Numbered from the stretch's first letter, positions 16,547 through 25,886 are shown. The stretch: 64,000 nt of DNA from Thiomicrorhabdus cannonii (GCF_013391695.1 NZ_JACBGH010000004.1:124001-188000); one strand, 5' to 3'. Notes: generated by a model from the letters alone, not told the origin. Program-made: numbers and translations.

Positions 16547-17800
16547 ATGTGTCAATATTGCAGCCCAGACAATGAAATGTCACGACTAGATTATAAATTC
16601 AACCCAGCCAAAGGTCGCCGCGAATTCATCCTTGATAGCTTAGCCACAGCCGGAGGATTGGCGGCGGCTATGAGCCTCCCTAACCAAGCCTTTGCAGCCC
16701 CCGCCATGCCTAAAGATGAAGTGGTCAGAATCGGCTACATCCCGATTACCGATGCCAGCGCTTTGCTTGTTGCACATGGCATGGGCTTTTTTGAGGAAGA
16801 AGGACTAAAAGCCGAAAAACCCACGCTTATCCGCGGCTGGTCTCCGCTTATCGAAGGTTTTGCCGCCCATAAATTCAATTTGGTGCACTTCTTGAAACCG
16901 ATTCCTGTATGGATGCGTTATAACAACAATTTTCCCGTCAAAATCACCGGTTGGGCACACACCAATGGTTCCGGTTTAGTCGTGGGCAAACATACCGGCA
17001 TAAACGCCTTTGAAGAATTAGGTGGCATGCAGGTTGCCGTTCCTTACTGGTATTCGATGCACAATATCGTGCTGCAAATGGCGCTGAAAAATGCCGGATT
17101 GGAGCCTGTTATTCAAGATCAGAACCTGCCTCTTAAAAAGAATCAGGTCAACCTCCAAATCATGCCTCCTCCAGATATGCCGCCTGCCTTGGCAGCCAAA
17201 AAGATTGACGCATACATCGTAGCGGAACCTTTCAATGCGGCGGGTGAAGTGCTGGCTGGCGGGAAAATGCTGCGCTTTACCGGTGACATCTGGAAAAACC
17301 ACCCATGCTGCGTAGTGTGTATGCACGACGAAGATACAGAGCAGCGCAAAGAGTGGTCACAGAAAGTCATGAATGCGGTTGTCCGCGGCGCGGTTTACGC
17401 TCAGGAAAACAAAGAAGAAGTGGCCAAAATGCTTTCACGAGAAGGCAAACGTTATCTTCCAATGAAGGCTGATGTCGTGTTAAAAGCCATGACCGATTAC
17501 AGCGATGCCAGCTACGCCAATCCAGATGCCATCAAACACCCGGACTGGGGCGTTGGCCGCATCGATTTCAACCCCTATCCTTACCCGTCAGCAACCAAGT
17601 TCATTGTTGACCAGCTAAAAGAAACCTTGGTCACCGGCAACACAAGCTTCCTAAAAGAACTGGATACCGACTTTGTGACACAAGATCTGGTCAATTATGA
17701 ATTCGTCAAAAACGCGATGGATAAATACGGCGTGTGGGACAAGGTCAAAGGAGTGGATCTTAGCAATCCGACCCATCGTCAGGAGGTATTTGAACTATGA
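16547..17800 (+). CDS. ABC substrate-binding protein, NrtA/CynA-like, Tat signal
   Basis: A 417-residue periplasmic binding protein. The N-terminus has GRREFI at residues 23-28 followed by a hydrophobic stretch and AFAAP, which reads as a twin-arginine (Tat) signal, meaning export in folded form. The mature part starts with VRIGYIPITDASALLVAHGMG, close to the NrtA/CmpA family for nitrate, bicarbonate or cyanate. AGGAGAGACCACT precedes the ATG, so the 22-residue extension with CQYC before the twin arginines appears genuine. The CxxC extension and a later CCVVC are unusual. Cyanate is the best guess; thiocyanate, nitrate or sulfonates are alternatives. Confidence 0.85.
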   Translation: MCQYCSPDNEMSRLDYKFNPAKGRREFILDSLATAGGLAAAMSLPNQAFAAPAMPKDEVVRIGYIPITDASALLVAHGMGFFEEEGLKAEKPTLIRGWSPLIEGFAAHKFNLVHFLKPIPVWMRYNNNFPVKITGWAHTNGSGLVVGKHTGINAFEELGGMQVAVPYWYSMHNIVLQMALKNAGLEPVIQDQNLPLKKNQVNLQIMPPPDMPPALAAKKIDAYIVAEPFNAAGEVLAGGKMLRFTGDIWKNHPCCVVCMHDEDTEQRKEWSQKVMNAVVRGAVYAQENKEEVAKMLSREGKRYLPMKADVVLKAMTDYSDASYANPDAIKHPDWGVGRIDFNPYPYPSATKFIVDQLKETLVTGNTSFLKELDTDFVTQDLVNYEFVKNAMDKYGVWDKVKGVDLSNPTHRQEVFEL

Positions 17801-18633
17801 CAACAGCAGCAACCATTACCCCTAAAGCAGGATGGTTTGCAAACGCCATGAGCGGTTACGGCAAAATGCCTTTGTGGATGCAAAGTGCAACCAATGCCAC
17901 TCTAGGCATGACTATCCTGTTGGTTCTTTGGTGGATTGGCGGGCTCTTAATCGCCTCCAACCCGGATACCGAAGCGTTTGCCAATTTTGCGCCAGGACCA
18001 ACCCTGGTGTCTTTATGGCACCTTATCGAATCGGGCACCTTATGGGAAACCATCTACTCCAGCCTATATAGAATTATTATCGGGCTATTCTGGGGGATTG
18101 TGATTGGCGTACCCGTTGGCGTACTGGTGGGTTATTTCCTCAATTTCCGTCAAGTCGCGAATATGCCGTTCCAGTTCCTGCGCATGATCAGCCCGCTGGC
18201 CTGGATGCCGATTGCCGTATTGGCATTTGAAACCTGGGATCAGGCGATTATCTTTCTATTGGCGATGGCGACGGTTTGGCCGATTATTTTCGGTACGGCT
18301 CACGGCGTGCAACGCATTGACCCTAACTGGTTCAGAGTGGCTAAAAACCTCGGCGCAGACGGCTATCAAATGCTACGCCGCGTGATTATGCCGGCCATTG
18401 CACAGGACGTCTTCGCCGGCATCCGCCTGGCAATCGGTGTGGCGTGGGTGGTATTAGTACCGGCTGAGTATCTGGGCGTGACGTCTGGATTGGGCTACGC
18501 CATCAACGACGCTCGCGATACGCTGGATTATGACAAGCTGGCGGCCATCGTGGTGGTGATCGGCGTGATCGGTTACCTGCTGGACTTCATTGCCATGAAA
18601 TTGATCAAGCGCTATTCATGGCACGTTGAATAA
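17797..18633 (+). CDS. ABC transporter permease, nitrate/sulfonate/cyanate type
   Basis: A 278-residue inner-membrane permease of the NrtB/SsuC/TauC group with about six hydrophobic segments. The ATPase-docking loop is seen in AKNLGADGYQMLRRVIMP near residue 188. Its ATG overlaps the stop of the binding protein (ATGA), with AGGAGG just upstream, so expression is tightly coupled. It completes the importer. Confidence 0.9.
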   Translation: MTTAATITPKAGWFANAMSGYGKMPLWMQSATNATLGMTILLVLWWIGGLLIASNPDTEAFANFAPGPTLVSLWHLIESGTLWETIYSSLYRIIIGLFWGIVIGVPVGVLVGYFLNFRQVANMPFQFLRMISPLAWMPIAVLAFETWDQAIIFLLAMATVWPIIFGTAHGVQRIDPNWFRVAKNLGADGYQMLRRVIMPAIAQDVFAGIRLAIGVAWVVLVPAEYLGVTSGLGYAINDARDTLDYDKLAAIVVVIGVIGYLLDFIAMKLIKRYSWHVE

Positions 18634-18648
18634 GTTAATTCCCCCATC

Positions 18649-18683
18649 GTTGAAGCCATTGAACGTCACTCAATGGCTTCAAC
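18649..18683. terminator. Bidirectional hairpin between permease and rof
   Basis: A perfect 14-bp stem (GTTGAAGCCATTGA with TCAATGGCTTCAAC) and a 7-nt loop lies between the convergent permease and Rof-like genes and overlaps the last codons of the latter. There is no strong T run on either strand. Confidence 0.6.
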
Positions 18684-18881
18684 CTTTACCAGATTATCCA
18701 ATAAATATTCCTGCCCGGAGTCGTCCATGAGATATTCTCGACCATCTCTTACGTACAGATTGGCTATCTTGATGTTGACTCTCATCGAACCGCCATCAAC
18801 GTCATGAAACTCAAGATTAACCGGCTGATGCCGCATACAAAACAGCTCAAGCTGGTCGTACAATGCACAAGATATGGCCAC
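18666..18881 (-). CDS. Rof-like Rho-binding antiterminator
   Basis: A 71-residue protein resembling Rof/YaeO, the small Sm-like inhibitor of transcription terminator Rho: ISCALYDQLELFC at the N-terminus matches the Rof CDxYDxLELAC pattern, and EYLLDNLVKVEAIE the C-terminal strands. It starts at GTG (18881) with GAGGGG upstream. It is divergent from the NifA-like gene with only 45 bp between them, so the two promoters overlap. Why a Rho inhibitor sits in this cluster is unclear; a link to readthrough of the cluster's transcripts is speculation. Confidence 0.7.
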   Translation of the reverse strand: MAISCALYDQLELFCMRHQPVNLEFHDVDGGSMRVNIKIANLYVRDGREYLMDDSGQEYLLDNLVKVEAIE

Positions 18882-18926
18882 TTTCTTCCCCTCACAACCT
18901 TCTGATTCATAGAGCGAAATGATAAC

Positions 18927-20678
18927 ATGAACTCAACTAATCACATTGACTTCCACCACCCTCCAAAGGCCGACTTAGTGAAAAGCAACGAGTTATTGGA
19001 CATCGCAAATCACTCTGAATATCTGGTTATCAAAGAAGCTGCAGAACAGATTGAAAACGCCAACAACCCACAGAAAGCCATTCACTCGATTCTTAGCCTT
19101 ATTTCACGGCAAATGGGACTTAACCGCGGACGCGTTTTGCTTCAGGACGGGCCTTCAGGCTACCTGTACACGGCCTACTCATACGGTTTGACCAGCGAAG
19201 AGGTTTCACGAAGCCGTTTTGCCATCAATGAAGGGATTACAGGAAAGGTCATGTACACTGGTATGCCGATTATTGTTTCCGACATTGACAAAGAGGACGA
19301 CTACCTTTTCAGAACCGTCGACCGCCTGACCCTTCCGGAGGGAAAAGTCTCCTTTATTGCCACTCCCATCATTCGCAATAACATCGTCATTGGCGTACTC
19401 GCCGTCAACCGTTTAAGCACCCCAAACAGAAACAGACAGCTCGACAAAGACCTCGGATTGCTCAAACTGATCGCCCTGTTTATCAGTGAAATTCTGGCGG
19501 TTCACGCCATGATCGAACAACAGACACAGATTCTAAAAGAAGAAAACGAACAACTCCGGGCATTGGCTTTAGGCCAAGGCAGCCAGTACGGCATCATTGG
19601 CGAGAGTCCGGCACTGATTGCGACATTGAATAAAGTTTCACGGGCCACCAACACCTCTGTCACCGTCATGCTGCAAGGCGAATCGGGCACGGGGAAAGAA
19701 CGCTTCTCACGCATGCTTCATCTGGCCTCACACCGACAAGACGGGCCGTTTATTGCGATTAACTGTTCCGCCATTCCTACCGACCTGCTGGAATCCGAAC
19801 TATTCGGCCACGAAAAAGGCGCTTTTACCGGAGCGATTCAGGCAAAACAGGGCAAAATGGAACTTGCCAACCACGGCACCCTCTTCCTCGACGAAATCGG
19901 GGATATGCCACTTGATTTACAAGCCAAACTCCTGCGCGTACTTGAAGAGCGAAGCATTACACGCATTGGCGGAACCAAACCGATCCCGATTGATATTCGC
20001 ATTATCGTGGCAACCCACAAAGACCTCCACGAACAGGTCAATCAGGGGCGATTCCGACTCGACTTATTCTATCGTTTGAATGTCTTTCCAATCGAATTGC
20101 CCGCTTTGCGCGACCGTCAAGGCGACATCAAACTGCTTGCCCGCCATTTCCTCAACCAAGCCAACCAAGAATACGGAGCGAGTGCTGTTTTTGATCCGGA
20201 TGCGATGAAATTCCTCGAAAGTTACAATTGGCCTGGGAATATCCGCCAACTGGAAAATATCGTCAAGCGCGCCGTGTTACTGGCGGACAAGCATCGCTTT
20301 ATCTCCAGTGATCTCATCAATCTCATCATCGCTGAAGAACGCGGCATTATTCTAAAAGACGCATCGTCCGAAACAGATGTTCATACCCCATACAAAGCGC
20401 CTGCGGAAGCCCCAAGAGCAGAATTGCCCCCGCCTGCGCTTAAAGAACCCGCCTATTATGAGAGCCCTCAACCGGCTCATCATTTTGTGGATCCTTATCC
20501 CGATTCTCTCTTGCATGAGGATAGCAAAAGAGCCTATTGGAGGGTGTCTGAAAACGAAAAGGAAAGGCTTTTAAATGCCCTGCATGCTGCTCACGGCAAT
20601 AAAACCCGTGCTGCCATGCTATTGAATATGACGCCGCGCCAATTCGGCTATCGCTTGAAAAAACTCGACCTTGAATAG
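18927..20678 (+). CDS. NifA-like sigma-54 activator (GAF-AAA+-Fis)
   Basis: A 583-residue bacterial enhancer-binding protein. A GAF domain (about residues 45-195) is followed by an AAA+ domain with Walker A GESGTGKE, the sigma-54-contacting GAFTGA loop, Walker B GTLFLDEIGDM and an arginine-finger region, then a long Pro-rich linker and a Fis-type helix-turn-helix (GNKTRAAMLLNMTPRQFGYRLKK) at the C-terminus. The organisation is that of NifA, but the interdomain cysteines of oxygen-sensitive NifA proteins are absent. No nif genes are present. It most likely drives the sigma-54 promoters of the osmC-like operon, cynS, the importer and the porin through the TTGTTAACA sites. Confidence 0.9.
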   Translation: MNSTNHIDFHHPPKADLVKSNELLDIANHSEYLVIKEAAEQIENANNPQKAIHSILSLISRQMGLNRGRVLLQDGPSGYLYTAYSYGLTSEEVSRSRFAINEGITGKVMYTGMPIIVSDIDKEDDYLFRTVDRLTLPEGKVSFIATPIIRNNIVIGVLAVNRLSTPNRNRQLDKDLGLLKLIALFISEILAVHAMIEQQTQILKEENEQLRALALGQGSQYGIIGESPALIATLNKVSRATNTSVTVMLQGESGTGKERFSRMLHLASHRQDGPFIAINCSAIPTDLLESELFGHEKGAFTGAIQAKQGKMELANHGTLFLDEIGDMPLDLQAKLLRVLEERSITRIGGTKPIPIDIRIIVATHKDLHEQVNQGRFRLDLFYRLNVFPIELPALRDRQGDIKLLARHFLNQANQEYGASAVFDPDAMKFLESYNWPGNIRQLENIVKRAVLLADKHRFISSDLINLIIAEERGIILKDASSETDVHTPYKAPAEAPRAELPPPALKEPAYYESPQPAHHFVDPYPDSLLHEDSKRAYWRVSENEKERLLNALHAAHGNKTRAAMLLNMTPRQFGYRLKKLDLE

Positions 20679-20913
20679 ACCTTAGCGTTAGTAAGCCACG
20701 AAAAAGTTGCTCGCGTTTTATCAAACCCTCTCATCCCTCTATTGCTAAAGGCCGTCACCCACCCGGCCTGGCTAAATTATTTTTCGCTTCCCTCTTTATC
20801 ACAACGCTTATCAAACACAGACGCCCGCCTTTATTGGCTGAGAACAGGTTATTCTCTCATTAAGACGTCAACGCCTTAAGCCATGTAAACATAGGTAAAC
20901 AATGTTTAACCTT

Positions 20914-20922
20914 TTGTTAACA
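20914..20922. promoter_or_regulatory. TTGTTAACA activator site 4
   Basis: Fourth copy of the shared palindrome, 97 bp before the porin -24 box. Confidence 0.55.
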
Positions 20923-21018
20923 TTCAATAACACAAAAAATACCAATTTAAACTACAAATATAATGTATATTTTTAAATAAATATCACATCATATTGTTAT
21001 TAAAAGAAATACAAAAAA

Positions 21019-21034
21019 TGGCACTCCTAAAGCT
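21019..21034 (+). promoter_or_regulatory. Sigma-54 promoter of the porin
   Basis: TGGCACTCCTAAAGCT has GG and GC separated by exactly 10 bp and matches the osmC-like promoter at 13 of 16 positions. Confidence 0.8.
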
Positions 21035-21065
21035 AAGTCATTAGCAAACCAACAAGGAGAGCACT

Positions 21066-22283
21066 ATGAGAAAAAACGTTTTATCCCAACATATCCATTC
21101 CATTCTTCAGGCTTCTGCCCTGGGAGCCGGCCTGTTACTCGCGCCGGAATATGCTGCGGCTGCCGAGAGTTTTACAGAAGCCCTAACAGGGGGCAAACCG
21201 ACGGTCGATATCCGCATCCGTTATGAAGGCGTCGAGCAAGACACCAAGGAAGACGCTTCAGCCATCACGGCAAGAACACGTATCGGTTATCTAACGGGAG
21301 ACTATAAAGGCTTTAATGCGTTTGTTGAAATGTCAGATACGTCAGCACTGGGCGATCGCAAAGACTTCTATGTACCTGCTGGTCCTTATGCGGGCGGAGA
21401 CAGCGCAAAAGCCGTTGTACTTGCCCCATCTCTAACCGTTTTAAACCAAGCCTGGATTGGCTATACACTGGGTAAAACCAACGTAAAAGCGGGTAGACAA
21501 CGTATCACCATGGATACTCGCTTTTTGGGTAACGTCGGTTGGCGTCAAAAAGAGCAGACTTACCACGGTGTCAGCCTGAACACCAAAGACATTCCTAATG
21601 TCGATCTGAATTACGCCTATATCACTAATGCCAGCAATCCTGTGGGCGTCGACTCAGAAATGACCAGTCACGCTGCAAAAATCGACTTTACCGGCATTCC
21701 GTTTGGGACTTTAAGCGCGTATGGCTACTTCCTGGACTATGAAACCGGAACAGACAGCCAAACGCTGGGGGCCCGATTTGCAGGAAAATCTAAGTTAACA
21801 GACAATCTAGGACTTATTTACCATCTAGAGTACGCTTCTCAAAGCGAATATGCCGATAGCGACAACATCGGCGGCGATTATACGCATGGAAAGCTTGGGG
21901 TAGACTTTGGTAAAGCGACGGTATTGGTTGGCCAAGAAACATTAGGTGGTAACGGCAGCCATGCATTCCAAACACCGCTTGCCACCCTTCACCTTTATAA
22001 CGGCTGGGCAGATATGTTTCTTGCCACGCCAGCGAACGGTCTAGTGGACAAATACATCAACCTATCCGGCAGTGCCTTTGGCTTAAAACTAGCGGCCACG
22101 TACCATGACTTTACTTCGGATAAAGGCAACATCAATTACGGCACAGAGTACGATCTACTGGCACTTAAAAAGTTCGATAAGACCTACACTGCCGGCATTA
22201 AATACGCGTCGTTTGCAGCTTCGAATGACTATACCTACAAAGATACCAATAAAATTTGGGTGTGGGGTGAAATGAAATTTTAA
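21066..22283 (+). CDS. Outer-membrane porin
   Basis: A 405-residue beta-barrel protein. The N-terminal about 34 residues form a signal peptide ending AAAAES. The mature part alternates in short amphipathic strands (DIRIRYEGVEQ, ARTRIGYLTGDYKGFNAFVEM, LNQAWIGYTLGKTNVKAGRQRI) and ends in Phe, as outer-membrane barrels do. It resembles alginate-export/OprD-like porins; the substrate is not visible. Ribosome site AAGGAGAGC. Its sigma-54 promoter and activator site link it to the cyanase cluster, so it probably admits the same solute the ABC importer takes up. One AACAGGCCGG copy lies in the signal-peptide codons. Confidence 0.85.
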   Translation: MRKNVLSQHIHSILQASALGAGLLLAPEYAAAAESFTEALTGGKPTVDIRIRYEGVEQDTKEDASAITARTRIGYLTGDYKGFNAFVEMSDTSALGDRKDFYVPAGPYAGGDSAKAVVLAPSLTVLNQAWIGYTLGKTNVKAGRQRITMDTRFLGNVGWRQKEQTYHGVSLNTKDIPNVDLNYAYITNASNPVGVDSEMTSHAAKIDFTGIPFGTLSAYGYFLDYETGTDSQTLGARFAGKSKLTDNLGLIYHLEYASQSEYADSDNIGGDYTHGKLGVDFGKATVLVGQETLGGNGSHAFQTPLATLHLYNGWADMFLATPANGLVDKYINLSGSAFGLKLAATYHDFTSDKGNINYGTEYDLLALKKFDKTYTAGIKYASFAASNDYTYKDTNKIWVWGEMKF

Positions 22284-22347
22284 TCCTTCATGACTTCATT
22301 TAACGTGTTTTCCAATTTCGCCTAGTGGTCTTATGGCCACAACCCGG

Positions 22348-22371
22348 AAAGCGACTTAATCGTCGCTTTTC
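22348..22371 (+). terminator. Intrinsic terminator of the porin
   Basis: AAAGCGAC-TTAATC-GTCGCTTTT followed by CTT. The rest of the 279-bp gap to the tRNA shows nothing else clear. Confidence 0.75.
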
Positions 22372-22562
22372 TTATTCACCATCTATCAAAAATTTGCCAA
22401 ACCACGCGGCAACGTATCCGCCTCTCCCTGTTATCCTAAACACCAGAAATCAACAGCCTCCAATATAAACAACAACACAGATCAAGAGAACCTGTTCTTT
22501 TGAACGCATTTGCACTATAAATGCCTTTCCGAAACCCTTATAATACAAAACCCTTAAAACAC

Positions 22563-22639
22563 GCGCCCGTAGCTCAGCTGGATAGAGCGCTCCCCTCCGG
22601 AGGGAGAGGCCGGGAGTTCGAATCTTCTCGGGCGCGCCA
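22563..22639 (+). tRNA. tRNA-Arg (anticodon CCG)
   Basis: A 77-nt cloverleaf with acceptor arms GCGCCCG/CGGGCGC, D arm GCTC/GAGC, anticodon stem CTCCC/GGGAG with loop CTCCGGA (anticodon CCG, codon CGG), T loop TTCGAAT and encoded CCA end. Confidence 0.95.
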
Positions 22640-22713
22640 TTATTCCATACGCCATCCAATTACGGATGCGACCGTTCCTCCTTCACTACAACACCCAAGC
22701 TAACTCAGACCTT

Positions 22714-22950
22714 ATGACTGTTGATGAAGCACTTGAACAACTGCCGGAAATTTTAAAACGGAATTTGGACCGCAATCTTTGCGTCTGTAATGAAGTGCCT
22801 AAAATCAGGGTGATTGCGGCGATCGCGGAAGGTGCACACGACCTTGAAGCCGTGCGACAGAAAACCTATGCATCGGACGGCAACGGCTGCTGCCGCAGAC
22901 AAATTGAAGACCTGTTGGAGTGCCTGGCCTCGCCTGAAAGCGGCGACTGA
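22714..22950 (+). CDS. BFD-like [2Fe-2S]-binding domain protein
   Basis: A 78-residue protein with CVC near residue 22 and GNGCCRRQIEDLLE near the C-terminus. This cysteine layout resembles the BFD-like [2Fe-2S] domain (bacterioferritin-associated ferredoxin), which often has CxC and CxxC; here the second pair is adjacent (CC), so cluster binding needs proof. ATG at 22714 is preferred; an upstream in-frame ATG at 22666 lies just after the tRNA. No good ribosome site precedes either. Function not known. Confidence 0.65.
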   Translation: MTVDEALEQLPEILKRNLDRNLCVCNEVPKIRVIAAIAEGAHDLEAVRQKTYASDGNGCCRRQIEDLLECLASPESGD

Positions 22951-22952
22951 GT

Positions 22953-24452
22953 TTATTCGAGCTCGACGCCGTTATTGTGCAAAATCGCCTCTTTGGCGAA
23001 GTTGAGATCGGCCTGAAACTCTGCATACACGGTGTATAACGGCTCACCCTTGCGCACCGCCTGATCCAATTTTTTGTGCAAATACACCCCCGCCCCCTTG
23101 TCCAGAGGCGCACCGGCCAAACTGGCGATGCGGGCGATCTGCAGGTTATCGATGGCGCAGACACGGCCGTCTTTTTCGGCGAGCACATCAAACGTCAACT
23201 TGCCCGGTGTCAGCACCTGCTCCTTCTTGCCCTGAGCGAGAATAATCGCGTTAAACTTCTCCAGCGCCCGCCCCGAGTCGAGAATGTCGCGGGCAATCTC
23301 ATAGCCTTTACCGCCGCGCACATCGGGGTCAAATTCGATAATCCGCCCGGCCAGACGCAACGCTTTTTCACGCAAATCCTGCGGGGCGGCCGGGGCATTC
23401 TCCAACACCTGCAACACATCCCGCGCTTCCAGAACAGGCCCGACACCGCGCCCCACCGGCTGTCTGCCGTCGGTAATCACCACGTCGATCTGCAACCCGA
23501 GGTTATCGCCCACATACTCAAACAATTTGCGCAAGCGCATCGCCGACTGCTGCGAGCGCACCTTGGCGGTCGGCCCCACCGGAATGTCCACAATCAGATG
23601 CGTCGCGCCGGCGGCGAGTTTTTTGGACAGGATGGAAGCGACCATCTGCCCCGGAGAATCCATCGCCAAAGGGCGTTCCACCGCAATCAACACATCATCC
23701 ACCGGTGCCAGTTTGGCGGTTCCGCCCCACGCCAGACTGCCGCGCAATTCACGCACGATTTTCTGCAACTGCTTGATGCTCAGTTCGACCTGGCTGAACA
23801 CCTCCATGGTATCGGCCGTTCCGGCCGGCGAGGTGATCGCACGGCTGGAGGTTTTGGGCATAAACAGGCCGTGAGCCGCCACAATCGGCACAATCAGCAT
23901 ACTGGTGCGGTTGCCCGGAATCCCGCCGATACAGTGCTTGTCCACCACCAACGGCTCCTCCCAATCAATGCGCTCGCCGGTGTCCACCATCGCCTGCGTC
24001 AGATACAGCACCTCATCCCGATCCATGCCGCTTTCGGCGCACGCCACCAGATAGGCGGTCATCTCGATTTTGGAGTAACGGTTGTCGGCAATGTCGCGGA
24101 TAATTTCAAGGTACTGCTGGTAGTCGAGCGATTCGCCGGCGATCTTGCGATGCACATAGGAAAACGACTTGGGTTGCGACGCCGGACAGATACGCACCGG
24201 CGCCCCTTCCGGCAAACCGAACTGGGCGAACACCTGCTCGCTCAAACCCAACTCGCCGGGCGCCACAAACGCGTCGTCGTCAACCACATTCAACACCGCC
24301 AATACCGAATGGCCGTCATCCTTGGCATGCACCTCGATCTTGCTCAGCGCCTGAAACCCTTCAATCTGATAGACTTCGCACTGCCGGTGCAGATAGGCCA
24401 CGTTTTCTTTGTGGGTATCAATCGCGATGCGTCGCAGTTTTAAATTGGCCAT
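22953..24452 (-). CDS. Thymidine/AMP phosphorylase family protein
   Basis: A 499-residue nucleoside phosphorylase. It has the family signature [16 protein letters not shown] near residue 205 and [16 protein letters not shown] for phosphate binding. The extra N-terminal domain of about 85 residues makes it the long form shared with archaeal AMP phosphorylases and their bacterial relatives annotated as putative thymidine phosphorylase, rather than the 440-residue DeoA. It therefore may split thymidine or AMP with phosphate. It converges on the BFD-like gene (2-bp gap) and stands alone. Confidence 0.85.
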   Translation of the reverse strand: MANLKLRRIAIDTHKENVAYLHRQCEVYQIEGFQALSKIEVHAKDDGHSVLAVLNVVDDDAFVAPGELGLSEQVFAQFGLPEGAPVRICPASQPKSFSYVHRKIAGESLDYQQYLEIIRDIADNRYSKIEMTAYLVACAESGMDRDEVLYLTQAMVDTGERIDWEEPLVVDKHCIGGIPGNRTSMLIVPIVAAHGLFMPKTSSRAITSPAGTADTMEVFSQVELSIKQLQKIVRELRGSLAWGGTAKLAPVDDVLIAVERPLAMDSPGQMVASILSKKLAAGATHLIVDIPVGPTAKVRSQQSAMRLRKLFEYVGDNLGLQIDVVITDGRQPVGRGVGPVLEARDVLQVLENAPAAPQDLREKALRLAGRIIEFDPDVRGGKGYEIARDILDSGRALEKFNAIILAQGKKEQVLTPGKLTFDVLAEKDGRVCAIDNLQIARIASLAGAPLDKGAGVYLHKKLDQAVRKGEPLYTVYAEFQADLNFAKEAILHNNGVELE

Positions 24453-24617
24453 GCTTTCCTCGGCTAACGTTTAGCTTGTATGCGTTTATCATTCTACCCC
24501 AAGCCACCGCGTAAACCGACGATTGCCACGCTCTATATTTGGATAAATTATATTAATTATTAACGATAAAAATAATTTATTAAAATAACCGGAAAACACC
24601 CTGTCACGGATACGATT

Positions 24618-25757
24618 ATGCTTGCCCATTTACGCCTTACCCCGCTGCCGCTTGCGCTCATCCTACTGAGTCCGCTGCTGATTTTTGCCTTGCTGCAACC
24701 GGCCAAAGGCCTGCCGACGAGCGCCCTGCTGCTCTATATCGGCGCCTTGATGGGCGCGGCATTGAACTATTTTCACTTCGGTTTCAGCAGCAGTTTCCGC
24801 GAGCTGCTGAGCGCGCGCAAAACCAGCGGCATGCGCGCCATTGTGTGGATGCTCGGCATCGCCATTGTGCTCTTCGCACCGCTTTTGGCGATGGAAAACT
24901 GGCAGCAACAGAACTTTAACGGCTTTATCCGCACCATCGGCCTGGCACTGCCGGTCGGCGCCTTTATTTTCGGTATCGGCATGCAGATCGGCTGCGGCTG
25001 CACCTCGGGAACGCTGAACCGTGCCGGACAGCTGCAACCGCTCTCCTTCACCACCCTGCTGTTCATGGTCATCGGCGGCACTTTCGCCGCCTACAGCTAC
25101 GATACCTGGAATAACTGGCCGGCACTGGAGCCCTTCGCCTTTCAACTCTCTTTCGGCTGGATTTTAGGATTAGTGCTGCAACTGGGACTTTTAGCGGCGC
25201 TCTACCTATTGCTTTCACGTCTGGAACAGCAGCGCCATGCACGCATTGAAGCGCTGTGGAAAAACCCAACAGGCCACCCCTTTCTGCTGGCGGGCATCAG
25301 TTTGGCAATCCTCAACGCCTCGCTATTGTTCATCAGCGGCCAGCCGTGGTCGATCGCCTCGATCTTCCCTTACTGGGGCAGCCGTCTGATTGATCTGCTC
25401 AATCTGCCGCTGGATTGGAGTTTCTGGAGCTATACGATGGAAAACGCCACGCGCATGAACCAAAGCTGGCTGGACAACCCGGTCAGTCTGACCACGTTGG
25501 GCGTGATTTTGGGGGCTTTGACCGTATCGCTGATCAAGCCGCGCGAAAAAGTCGCCGTCACATTGCGCGGCCTGAGCGCCAGCATGATTGGCGGGGCGAT
25601 TATGGGATTGGGTGCGGTGATGGCCTCCGGCTGCAATATCGGCGCCTTTTTCAGCGGCATCGCCTCGGGCAGCGGCCACGGCTGGGTGTGGCTGGTATTT
25701 GCGTTAATGGGTAATTATATCGGCGTTAAAATCCGCCAGCAGGTGCGCTTAGGATAA
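24618..25757 (+). CDS. YeeE/YedE family sulfur-compound transporter
   Basis: A 379-residue membrane protein with about nine to ten hydrophobic segments and two internal repeats, each with a conserved Cys-containing loop: GCGCTSGTLNRAG (about residue 130) and ASGCNIGAFFSG (about residue 340). Members such as TsuA take up thiosulfate, with the cysteines forming relay sites. Long two-repeat form. It stands alone between a divergent phosphorylase gene and an inverted-repeat element. Confidence 0.85.
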   Translation: MLAHLRLTPLPLALILLSPLLIFALLQPAKGLPTSALLLYIGALMGAALNYFHFGFSSSFRELLSARKTSGMRAIVWMLGIAIVLFAPLLAMENWQQQNFNGFIRTIGLALPVGAFIFGIGMQIGCGCTSGTLNRAGQLQPLSFTTLLFMVIGGTFAAYSYDTWNNWPALEPFAFQLSFGWILGLVLQLGLLAALYLLLSRLEQQRHARIEALWKNPTGHPFLLAGISLAILNASLLFISGQPWSIASIFPYWGSRLIDLLNLPLDWSFWSYTMENATRMNQSWLDNPVSLTTLGVILGALTVSLIKPREKVAVTLRGLSASMIGGAIMGLGAVMASGCNIGAFFSGIASGSGHGWVWLVFALMGNYIGVKIRQQVRLG

Positions 25758-25765
25758 AGCCAAAT

Positions 25766-25860
25766 AAACCACGAAGTACACTAAGATCACGAAGATTTCA
25801 ATCAAGGTGAAAAACGTCTCTCAATCCGGTCTTCGTGCGCTTCGTGTACTCTGTGGTTTA
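25766..25860. repeat. Long inverted repeat built from CACGAAG-like units (A)
   Basis: A 30-bp arm rich in ACGAAG/CACTAAG units (25766-25794) is mirrored by CTTCGTG/TTCGTG units (25831-25860), 36 bp apart, between the convergent YeeE and ArsJ genes. It would fold to a long hairpin. Confidence 0.8.
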
Positions 25861-25886
25861 GAAATTCAATCAATGATTAATCAAAA

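Larger units (their letters stand above)
20679..21065. promoter_or_regulatory. Porin control region
   Basis: This 387-bp gap contains a degenerate AACAGGCCGG-type element (ACCCGGCCTGGCT at 20761), a TTGTTAACA site (20914-20922), several TAAACA half sites (20886-20910) and a sigma-54 promoter (21019-21034). No gene is seen; composition becomes very AT-rich after 20880. Confidence 0.6.

Noticed and set aside
22563-22639. tRNA-Arg as an island attachment site
   Set aside because: I found no direct repeat of the tRNA 3' end near 10.4 kb or elsewhere in the window and no integrase, so integration there is not supported.
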